Positions 19,316 through 27,928 of a DNA stretch of 27,945 bases are shown here, piece by piece. Location: assembly GCA_030141605.1 (NCBI GenBank), contig JAQGDQ010001722.1, positions 1-27,945 on the forward strand, written 5' to 3'. The stretch comes from Tubiluchus corallicola (taxonomy: Eukaryota > Priapulida > Priapulimorpha > Priapulimorphida > Tubiluchidae). The notes under the pieces are model-generated. The model saw only the letters and a list, made by a program, of their open reading frames with translations. It was not told the DNA's origin and searched no databases. A program made the translations under genes and the position numbers. Positions within the stretch are counted from its first letter, which is position 1, and each line of letters starts with the position of its first letter.

Positions 19316-19720
19316 GGTTTGGTCTGACCTCATCTAGAATAGCTTGTACAGGTTTGGAACTCCCGTTACCAGAAAGACATGCTTCTTATGGTAGGAGTGC
19401 AAGGGCATGCTAGAAAAATAATATTTGACTGTAAAAAAATCTCACATATTTAGAAATTGAGTTTGCAGTTTGACCACGTTTGAATTAAGAAGACACTGTG
19501 GAGATGTTATAGAGGTTTATGAGATAGTGGATAGAAAACATTTTGCCTGGAAATTTCTTTAATTTAGTTGTTGATTCGAAAACTAGATGTCATAGTTTGA
19601 AACTGTTTAAAGAACGGGTCACGTCTCGATGTTCATATTCATTTACTTAGAGAGTAGTGAATGAGCGAAGTAATTTGCCTGCCATATTTATTGCAGGACG
19701 AATACTAGTAAAGTTTGGTC
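19316..19720 (+). pseudogene. LINE reverse-transcriptase C-terminal relic, right arm
   Basis: The frame from about 19320 gives V*PHLE*LVQ, then VWNSRYQKDMLLMVGVQGHA and RKIIFD, followed by diverged sequence ending SLQFDHV*IKKTLWRCYRGL. A shifted frame then gives HSLKLFKERV. These are the closing motifs of non-LTR retrotransposon reverse transcriptases (the HLEY..VWNP..K block and the later HSLKLFKPR-like block). Several stops and frameshifts show it is a dead copy. It pairs with the minus-strand relic of the left arm, so it predates the duplication; its 3' tail is missing here. Confidence 0.65.
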
Positions 19721-19825
19721 TTTCGTTAACAATTACTTTGTGGAAAAATATGGATTTCATGTGCTTACTTAACCCCTGATCATGACAGTATAAACAGTAT
19801 AGTTAGACTAGGCCTAAAAATTATA

Positions 19826-21126
19826 CTTGTTTTTTGGTTTCAAACGACTGTAGCATTTCATAAGTGACTCGATTTATTTTTTTACATTTATCGTAATGAA
19901 ATTTGCCACATTGACCAATCTTGACCATGTTCACATTTTATTCAGCTCTTTTTATAATGTAAATGAAAATGACAAACTTGACACCCCAGTAGCTATCAGA
20001 TACCGCTGCAGCCTGCAGTATGACTCCTAATGAAGCAAGCTGATCAGGATTGTTCTTGACAAAGTGTCTGTAAAGTGCAGGTGTTTGTTGTTGTTAGGGT
20101 ATCGGCGAAGCTCTAACAGAATCGGAGCTTCGAAACCGACTTCGAATCCGAGCTTCAGTTTGATTCGGTTTCCTGAACTTCGGTGTTACCTTAGTTCCAA
20201 TCCGATTTGGCAGAGACTTTGTAGGTACTGTTCTATTCAGGGGAATCTCATCTATCCTGTCATTCTATTTGCTTAAACATTTATAATTGATTTATTTGGA
20301 TAAAATTAAGCAGAACACGCCCCTTTCTGGCACTCCAACTTAACCTTTTGAGTAGTTTGGTCTGGTGTGCACTTGTGTGATCGTACACGCTACTTTATTG
20401 ATCGCCTCCTTGCTGCAGCCCAGTGGAGTGTTCCAGGAAAAACCAACCGATCAGCCTAGGAGAAATTAAGGTTGTTTCACGTTCTAATTTTGCTAACCAA
20501 ATGTTGAAAAAGTGTTTGAATGTTCTTTTACGCAGACTCATTCGAATGGCAAGTTTTGGTCATTAGTTATGTGGGGTTACTTACCAGGCTTATCTAGTAC
20601 ATTAATCGTTATAGTATCATTATGCAAAGCTATGCAAAGTTCATTCCACTTATCAACTTTCTGCCAATATTTGTCGTCTCATGTATCAAAGGACGTCTAG
20701 TGTTTTGCTGCGGTTGGCGAAAGATAATGAGGTTGTTTTACCCTACAAAGTTCAAAATGATTGGCGCTTAATGAATAGAGGGCATTTACTGAACTCAGTT
20801 GTTTTTGATGAGTGATTAAAATACATCTGCACGTTGATTATCGCAACATGTTAACCTGTACGTGTCACGTTTTACTTATTCTGTTGTTTAATTTGGCTAC
20901 ATTTGTAATTCGTGGTAGAATTATTGGAGCTTTTTGATACGTTGTTGTGCTTGTGTCTCTGTTTAAAAAAATTTAAACTTAAACTTAGAAAAATATAACA
21001 AAGAAATTTGCAAAGAACTGTCTATAAAGCATAAATTTAAAATTTACTACCTCTGAATAGAAATTTTCAGACGTGGTGGTTACTGCCATTCAGTTGAAAA
21101 TCATGACGTAACTGGGAGACTTCGTG
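19826..21126 (+). other. Highly conserved non-coding part of the right arm
   Basis: Mirror of about 11131-12440 with few differences. The 62- and 70-codon open frames (20512-20700 and 20064-20276) are the same as in the other arm but have no recognisable domain. It lies about 1-2 kb upstream of the right atlastin start and may include promoter or 5' UTR exons that I cannot identify. Confidence 0.45.
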
Positions 21127-21235
21127 AGTTTTCGTAAACGCGTTGTGGCTTTCCGTAAGTGCGTCGTGGCTTTCCGTAAGTGCGTCGTGGCATTCCGTAA
21201 GCGCGTCGTGGCAATCCGTAAGCGCGCAGAGCTTA
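21127..21235 (+). repeat. 21-bp minisatellite, right arm
   Basis: Units such as GTGCGTCGTGGCTTTCCGTA repeat with a 21-bp period, mirror image of 11035-11130. Unit variants differ slightly between arms (GCGCGTC against GTGCGTC). Confidence 0.85.
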
Positions 21236-21576
21236 AACTAATTCAAACTTCTGCATCTTACCCAATGTTGATGCAAAAATATTACAAAATTAGCTATCTA
21301 TTTCTTTTGTAAAAACTTATACGTTTGACGATGATTGACAGTGCGCTACTTTTCTTCAAGACGAATGATGTCATTGGATGAAGAATTGACATTGGAAACG
21401 GGAGCACCCAAGCATGAAGTGATCGTGACTTTAAAGTGATGTAACTAGTTAAGCGAAGAGCTCATTGCAGTTTTGTTACTAAATCTTTATAACATTTTCC
21501 CCGAACATTGAAATAAGCCTAATCTTCTAGAACGCTTGACCTTTCCTTTAATGTTGCACAATAGTAATTCATCTCT

Positions 21577-22035
21577 CAGGGATGAGAATTTTCCGCGGAA
21601 TTCCGAGTTTTTGGAAGACCAGTAGTGCCATTTTTGTAAATCGTGTAAATTCGTTGAGAAAATATTTACGGACCCAGTACATTATTTCACAAGCTGACCA
21701 CTAGTTGGCAGGCCGTCACTTTGTTTACATCATGTACATCAGTGTAACCACGTGTGTATCTCTATGTATAAAAATGTAGAATCAATTGTGCAGAGTTATT
21801 TGAGTCAATTGCAGACAGTTTTTATATACTTTTGCATAGGAGCGGCCAGTACTTAGGCGTTTTTGAGACAATTAGGTATCATGTATCTTTGATAGTTGGG
21901 TATTTTAAATTATGCATGAAACAAGGTAACTGATATTTTAAGTCCACTTAGAGGCTCTCTATGGTCACAAAATTGCAATTTGTTGCTGCCTATGGCCTGT
22001 TTCAGAGTTTTTTTGCAATTTGTCATTCTCATCCT
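21577..22035 (+). mobile_element. MITE with AGGGATGAGAAT ends, copy 3 (right arm, abutting exon A)
   Basis: Starts AGGGATGAGAATTTTCCGCG and ends GTCATTCTCATCCT, mirror of copy 2. It ends 22 bp upstream of the putative atlastin ATG (22058) and carries TGTATAAAAATGTAG near 21764-21778 on the gene strand. A 5' leader or promoter in this position would be MITE-derived. The in-frame sequence upstream of the ATG also comes from this element. Confidence 0.78.
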
Positions 22036-22057
22036 AGATTTATACTTTAAAGGTGAT

Positions 22058-22270
22058 ATGAATGGTGTAACCAGGCAGAAAGGTGTACCCGTACCAGTCG
22101 TCGTCACAGGAACCGATCACACGTTTGATCTGGATGAAGATGCCCTTGCGAGCATTCTGCTTCAGGAGCATGTGCGAGACAAAAGGGTGGTGGTTGTTTC
22201 CGTAGCCGGAGCTTTCCGCAAGGGAAAATCTTTCCTGTTAGATTTCTTCTTGCGATACATGGAAAACAGG
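22058..22270 (+). CDS. ATL: Atlastin exon A (start and P-loop), right copy
   Basis: Encodes the same 71 residues as the left exon A: leader [16 protein letters not shown], the [10 protein letters not shown] segment, then [20 protein letters not shown], whose GAFRKGKS is the nucleotide-binding P-loop. The donor is AGG|GTACGA at 22270/22271, phase 0. The reading frame stays open upstream into the MITE, so the start could be this ATG (G at -3) or the exon could begin at the AAAG acceptor-like site at 22052. It is the first recognisable exon of a plus-strand atlastin that continues to 26944 and beyond the window. Atlastins are ER membrane GTPases; the C-terminal membrane anchor is not in view. 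Confidence 0.93.
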
Positions 22271-22376
22271 GTACGATGTTGAGTTTGTAAAAAAGTTTGA
22301 AAACTTCATTCTTAAAATCATGTTAAAGGTTGAGCTTGTATAGGATATGACGCATGTTCAGATTCACAGGGTGCGG

Positions 22377-24264
22377 CAGACTGGCACATAGTGTACTTCT
22401 GTTCATAGACTGGCCCATAGTGTACTTTTGTTTATAGACTGGCCCATAGTATACTTTTGTTTATAGACTGGCCCATAGTGTACTTCTGTTCACAGACTGG
22501 CCCATAGTGTACTTCTGTTCATAGACTGGCCCATAGTGTACTTCTGTTCATAGACTGGCTGATAGTGTGCTTCTGTTCACAGACTGGCCCATAGTGTACT
22601 TCTGTTCATAGACTGGCACATAGTGTACTTCTGTTCATAGACTGGCCCTTAGTGTACTTCTGTTCATAGACTGGCCCATAGTGTGCTTCTGTTCATAGAC
22701 TGGCCCATAGTGTACTTCTGTTCACACACTGACACATAGTGTACTTCTGTTCATAGACTGACCCATAGTGTGCTTCTGTTCATAGACTGGCCCATAGTGT
22801 ACTTCTGTTCACAGACTGGCCCATAGTGTACTTCTGTTCACACACTGACACATAGTGTACTTCTGTTCACAGACTGGCCCATAGTGTACTTCTGTTCATA
22901 GACTGGCCCATAGTGTACTTCTGTTCATAGACTGGCCCATAGTGTACTTCTGTTCATAGACTGGCCCATAGTGTGCTTCTGTTCACAGACTGGCCCATAG
23001 TGTACTTCTGTTCATAGACTGGCCCATAGTGTACTTCTGTTCATAGACTGGCCCATAGTGTACTTCTGTTCATAGACTGACACATAGTGTACTTCTGTTC
23101 ACAGACTGGCCCATAGTGTACTTCTGTTCACACACTGGCCCTTAGTGTACTTCTGTTCATAGACTGGCCCATAGTGTACTTCTGTTCACAGACTGGCCCA
23201 TAGTATACTTCTGTTCACACACTGGCCCTTAGTGTACTTCTGTTCATAGACTGGCCCATAGTGTACTTCTGTTCATAGACTGGCCCATAGTGTACTTCTG
23301 TTCACACACTGGCCCTTAGTGTACTTCTGTTCATAGACTGGCCCATAGTGTACTTCTGTTCACAGACTGACCCATAGTGTGCTTCTGTTCACAGACTGGC
23401 CCATAGTGTACTTCTGTTCACACACTGGCCCTTAGTGTACTTCTGTTCATAGATTGGCCCATAGTGTACTTCTGTTCATAGACTGGCACATAGTGTACTT
23501 CTGTTCATAGACTGGCCCTTAGTGTACTTCTGTTCATAGACTGGCCCATAGTGTGCTTCTGTTCATAGACTGGCCCATAGTGTACTTCTGTTCACACACT
23601 GACACATAGTGTACTTCTGTTCATAGACTGACCCATAGTGTGCTTCTGTTCATAGACTGGCCCATAGTGTACTTCTGTTCATAGACTGGCCCATAGTGTA
23701 CTTCTGTTCATAGACTGGCCCATAGTGTACTTCTGTTCATAGACTGACCCATAGTGTACTTCTGTTCACAGACTGGCCCATAGTGTACTTCTGTTCACAC
23801 ACTGGCCCTTAGTGTACTTCTGTTCATAGACTGGCCCATAGTGTACTTCTGTTCACAGACTGGCCCATAGTGTACTTCTGTTCATAGACTGGCCCATATT
23901 GTACTTCCGTTCATAGACTGGCCCATAGTGTACTTCTGTTCATAGACTGGCCCATAGTGTACTTCTGTTCATAGACTGGCCCATAGTGTACTTCTGTTCA
24001 TAGACTGGCCCATAGTGTACTTCTGTTCACAGACTGGCCCATAGTGTACTTCTGTTCATAGACTGACTCATAGTGCACTTCTGTTCATAGACTGGCACAT
24101 AGTGTACTTCTGTTCATAGACTGGCACATAGTTTACTTCTGTTCATAGACTGGCACATAGTGTAGTTCTGTTCATAGACTGGCACATAGTTTACTTCTGT
24201 TCATAGACTCGCCCATAGTGTACTTATGTTCATAGACTGGCCCAGAGTGTACTTCTGTTCATAA
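22377..24264 (-). repeat. 29-bp minisatellite, about 65 units, right arm
   Basis: Reverse-complement counterpart of 8001-9888, again 1888 bp. The units nearest exon B carry the same run of variants as the left array, including the rare GAACATAAG, GGGCGAG and GAACTACAC units. Units near exon A differ: AAACAAAAGTATACT variants occur only here. Present in the A-B intron. Confidence 0.97.
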
Positions 24265-24753
24265 ATGTTGATATATTTTTGCGATGTCCTAATAGCAATC
24301 TCATATTCATTCTCATTCACATCATTTCACTAACCTAATCCTACTAATTCCCATCTCCTGCACTCTCCACTATCATTCCATCATTTTTTACCTTCCCTTT
24401 TTTGCACTCTAACACCTGCACCATTAATTACATTACAGTCGCATAAGTAATGCTTTTGACTATAATGCAAACAACAATTAATATAGATATCATGCATTGT
24501 CAATTTTATTATGATATTATGTATATCATGTTATCGTAAGGTTTTTTTGCTATATTATATTGTTGTTTGCTGATTTCGTAATAAAATGAAAAAAAAACTT
24601 GTAGTGTTTTGACTAATTTTGAGTTTAATTTAAGTGCATAATTAATTTTAGTAAATTTTGTTTTATTTTCACAGTTGTTCTGTTTTTAAGTTCACCTAGT
24701 AATTTGTTACTACTCGTACGAATGCCTGCAATTATTTTACTTTCATTTCGCAG

Positions 24754-24888
24754 GGTGTTCCTGATTGGATGGGCGACGATCATTCCCGGTTAGACGGATT
24801 CCCTTGGAAAGGTGGAGCTGAACGATACACAACTGGTATTCTCATGTGGAGTGAAGTGTTTCTGGTCGATACGCCATCTGGTGAAAAG
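24754..24888 (+). CDS. ATL: Atlastin exon B, right copy
   Basis: A 135-nt exon, phase 0 at both ends, acceptor TTTCATTTCGCAG and donor AAG|GTGTGC. It encodes GVPDWMGDDHSRLDGFPWKG followed by GAERYTTGILMWSEVFLVDT and PSGEK, identical to the left copy. It links the P-loop exon to the DTQG exon. The intron that follows is 1951 bp and holds MITE copy 4 and the hAT-like element. Confidence 0.94.
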
Positions 24889-25026
24889 GTGTGCACTGTT
24901 AGCGGTATACGACCTCTTTGACATTGTTTGCTGGGCAACTGTACTGAGATTGGGGCTCAAGAAAATCAATAATGTTTGTGCCCGTTGCCCGTGTTTTAAA
25001 TTTGATAGTTGACAATATGCAAAATC

Positions 25027-25513
25027 AGGGATGAGAATTTTCTGCGGAATTCCGAGTTTTTGGAAGACCAGTAGTGCCATTTTTGTAAATCGCGTAAATT
25101 CGTTGAGAAATTTTTTACGGACCCAGTACATTATTTCACAAGCTGACCGCTAGTTGGCAGGCTGTCACTTTGTTTACATCACGTACATCAGTGTAAACAC
25201 GTGTATGTCTCTATGTATAAAAATATAGAATCAATTGTGCGGAGTTATTTGAGTCAATTGCAGACATATTTTATATACTTTTGCATAGGAGCGGCCAGTA
25301 CTTTTCTGTATCCTTGATAATTGGGTATTTTAAATTATGCATGAAACAAGGTAATTGATATTTTAAGTCCACTTAGAGGTTCTCTATGGTCACAACATTG
25401 CAATTTGTTGCTGGCTCCAAGGGGCTTTACCCCTCAAGCTCATTGGGGGCCTAGGTGGCCCTAAAACCCTGGCCTTTTTCAGAGTTTTTTTGCAATTTGT
25501 CATTCTCATCCCT
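25027..25513 (+). mobile_element. MITE with AGGGATGAGAAT ends, copy 4 (right arm, intron B-C)
   Basis: Starts AGGGATGAGAATTTTCTGCG and ends TTGTCATTCTCATCCCT. The flanks GCAAAATC (left) and GCAAAATA (right) form a near-perfect 8-bp target duplication, supporting a hAT-type MITE. It contains the GC-rich block around 25414-25475 shared with copy 1, its mirror partner. Confidence 0.78.
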
Positions 25514-25559
25514 GCAAAATACGTTGCTAAGCATCCTTAGTCTCACACCTTATGAAGGT

Positions 25560-26112
25560 TACCATAAACTAGTGTTTACACGGGTAACAAAAATCGAAAT
25601 AGGGTACCCGATGGCTATAAGGAATAGGGTACCCGGGTCTGATTTTTGTTACCCATGTTACCTGATTTTAAGTCACCCCTACTGTATAAATGGTTTGATC
25701 TGCCATCTCCCTATTGGCTGTTGGCACATTGCCAACGCAGCAGTTAATAGTCTGCTAGTAGATACCTACTGTAGACGTATACAGCAGAGGGTGGCATTTA
25801 AATTTTAAATTCTCTAACGATGGTTACCGTATTACAAACAATGTCAGCATCGTCGTTGCTGGAACCGGGTAGGCATATTACGCTCTGGTAATAAACAATG
25901 CGGGTAATTACTCGGTGACACGGGTACCCGATGGAAACAGTACCATAAACTTTCGAGTGTCTGCATTTTTCCACATTAACACGGCCACTTCTACATGATA
26001 TTCACTGTTATTCTCTCTGCACAACTGGCAGCCTTGTCTGCAATCAGGCATGCGCAGACAGAGTTACTGTGTTTAACCAGTTATATTGGCATTTGTTTAT
26101 GCTTCCCGGCTT
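25560..26112 (+). other. Intron B-C segment with repeated GGGTACCCG motifs, partly right-arm-only
   Basis: GGGTACCCG or a close form occurs near 25600, 25631 and 25925, together with repeated ACCATAAACT and GGTTACC strings. About 300 bp (about 25797-26112) have no counterpart on the left, where GGGTGGCAT joins GCTTTAAC almost directly. This may be an unrecognised element; no clear TIR or target duplication was found. Confidence 0.45.
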
Positions 26113-26134
26113 GCTTTAACAATACAGTCTAATG

Positions 26135-26811
26135 CAGTGTTTTTCAACCAGTGTGCCGTGAGAGATCATCAGGTGTGCCGTGGGAAATTATCTAATATCA
26201 CCTAATTAACCATTGTCTTGTGTCTGTGCTGTAATAAAGTGTGGCCGATAATGTAATACTCTTCTATTTCAGTGGGTGGCAGCAGAGAGCGATAAATGCC
26301 TGTAAAGTCAGTAGAGTTAGTGTTTATGTACAGCATCATTACAAATATACTAACTTGACTCTCAAAACACTGCGGGATTGAATGATAAACAAGAGAATTA
26401 TCGCTGTTGTATGTTTGCTTAGTAAATTCGTATACAGTTTACTTTGAGCACATAACTGGTTTAGATATACCATAGTTTAGGTTTGCTATATATACAAATG
26501 TAAATGTGTTGCGGGCAATCAACCACAGACGGTTTCATTAATATAGTAAGTTTTCAGGCTTCTTTAGAAATGTCAATCGACTTGATCAAGCGTAATTGTA
26601 GGGCCAAAGAATTCCACAATTTGGAGGCAGGAGACGTGAACGATTATGTGACTAGCCTGCCACGTGAGACTTCAAGATTTCACCACTTTCTGTGCTGACG
26701 CATCAGTCAGAATGGTCATGTGACGCATCAGTCAGAATGGTTGGTGGTGTGCCCGAGGATTTTGGAAATGTAAAAAATGTGCCGTGGCTCAAAAAAGGTT
26801 GAAAATCACTG
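26135..26811 (+). mobile_element. hAT-type non-autonomous element, right arm only
   Basis: The 677-bp element begins CAGTGTTTTTCAACCAGTGT and ends with the inverse of CAGTGATTTTCAACC, the usual hAT (Charlie-like) terminus. A perfect 8-bp duplication GTCTAATG flanks it (26127-26134 and 26812-26819). The left arm has the single, empty target at 5159-5166, so this insertion followed the split of the two copies. The interior has a 64-codon frame without a recognised domain and a direct repeat of TGACGCATCAGTCAGAATGG near 26697-26742. It sits 28 bp upstream of atlastin exon C. Confidence 0.92.
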
Positions 26812-26839
26812 GTCTAATGCAGTGTGTTTTATTTTTCAG

Positions 26840-26944
26840 GTTGCTGTGTTATTAATGGACACACAAGGTGCTTTTGATAGTCAAAGTACCGTCAAGGATT
26901 GTGCGACAGTATTTGCGTTGAGTACCATGACAAGTTCCGTACAG
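26840..26944 (+). CDS. ATL: Atlastin exon C (DTQG switch), right copy
   Basis: A 105-nt phase-0 exon encodes [20 protein letters not shown] and [15 protein letters not shown], with DTQG as the G3 motif at predicted residues 123-126. The acceptor TTTATTTTTCAG is intact even though a hAT-like element landed 28 bp upstream. The donor is GTACAG|GTGTGT. The protein is the same as the left copy. Exon D should follow on the plus strand to the right of the window; the window ends about 1 kb downstream without it. Confidence 0.92.
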
Positions 26945-27018
26945 GTGTGTTTTAGAGCAGTAACTGTAACGACTGTAATAAGCCTTTTCACAGTTTCCTC
27001 ATGCGCATGTGCAGTCGA

Positions 27019-27302
27019 TGTAGGTCAAAGGTTAAGTGTCCCACTGCAGTTCGTCGTAACTACAACCGTCACGTGACGTGTGTGTAAAGCAAAGTTGTCT
27101 GCCGTATCAGTTTCCTAACTTCAGTTGTTTTACGTGGACTTTACTTAATTTCGCAGTTGCTGTAGGTCAAAAGTTAAGTGTACCACAGCTGTTCATCTTG
27201 ACTACAACCGTCACGTGACGTGTGTGTAAAGCAAAGCTGTCTGCCGCATCAGTTTGCTAACTTGTTTTATGTGGACTTTACTTAATTATGCATTAGTCTA
27301 TG
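27019..27302 (+). repeat. 142-bp tandem duplication, right arm only
   Basis: TGTAGGTCAAAGGTTAAGTG near 27019 recurs at about 27161, followed in both by ACTACAACCGTCACGTGACG and GTGTGTAAAGCAAAG. The left arm has one unit (about 4865-4962). It involves one end of the GGTCAAAGGTTAAGTGT-ended MITE. Confidence 0.85.
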
Positions 27303-27445
27303 TGAATAGTGATTTACTAGCAACATCTTGGGAACAAGAAAAAAGTGAACTAGGTAAGGTTCTAGCTAGGTGTTAAAACATGTTAAAATTGTTACTATGA
27401 CAACAGCTTGGACTGCGAGGTCTGGCACACTTAACTTTTGACCTT
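27021..27445 (+). mobile_element. MITE-like element with GGTCAAAGGTTAAGTGT ends, right arm
   Basis: Mirror of 4689-4957, lengthened by the 142-bp duplication. The far end is CACTTAACTTTTGACC at 27428-27443. Non-coding. Confidence 0.55.
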
Positions 27446-27809
27446 TTCACGATCATCATCAATTGCTTGAACTGTGAAAAAGTTTATTAAATTAAAATAC
27501 AGACGAAGAGAAATCAATTGAGAATAAAAATGTAGATAACTATAGCTAATTAGTTAGTTAAAAGAAACGAAACTGAACTCGTGGCAACACTGGAACCCGA
27601 GAAAACATTGAGTATGATTAGAAGTAACAGTCAAGATTTCTGCCTAGGTTTATTATACAAAGCCTACTTTTATGTGAATTTATGTTTTTTCAGTCAGTAT
27701 TGTAGTTGCGTTTTTTGAGTAAGGTGTTGCTTTTTTTCAATTTTTAGCTTGAAGCAGGCTTACAGACCTTAGTTACTAATTAGTCACATTGTTCGTCTAA
27801 ATAACTATA

Positions 27810-27888
27810 CAGTGTTCCCTCACTTATCGCGGGTGTTCCGTTCCAGGCGCACCCGCGATAAGTGAATTTCCACTAAGTAGGGGCGTTA
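27810..27888 (+). mobile_element. Tigger-like foldback MITE with 14-bp hairpin, right arm
   Basis: Preceded by TA, the sequence starts CAGTGTTCCCTCACTTATCG. ACTTATCGCGGGTG (27822-27835) and its exact inverse CACCCGCGATAAGT (27850-27863) form a perfect 14-bp stem around a 14-nt loop. The left copy at 4068-4137 has mismatches in this stem. Confidence 0.65.
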
Positions 27889-27928
27889 TACGTATTTTAG
27901 TAGTTAAGCATTATTTTAAGTCTTTATA

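Noticed and set aside
26504-26698. 64-codon frame inside the right-arm hAT element as a transposase piece
   Set aside because: No transposase motif recognisable; the element appears non-autonomous, so I left it unannotated as a gene.
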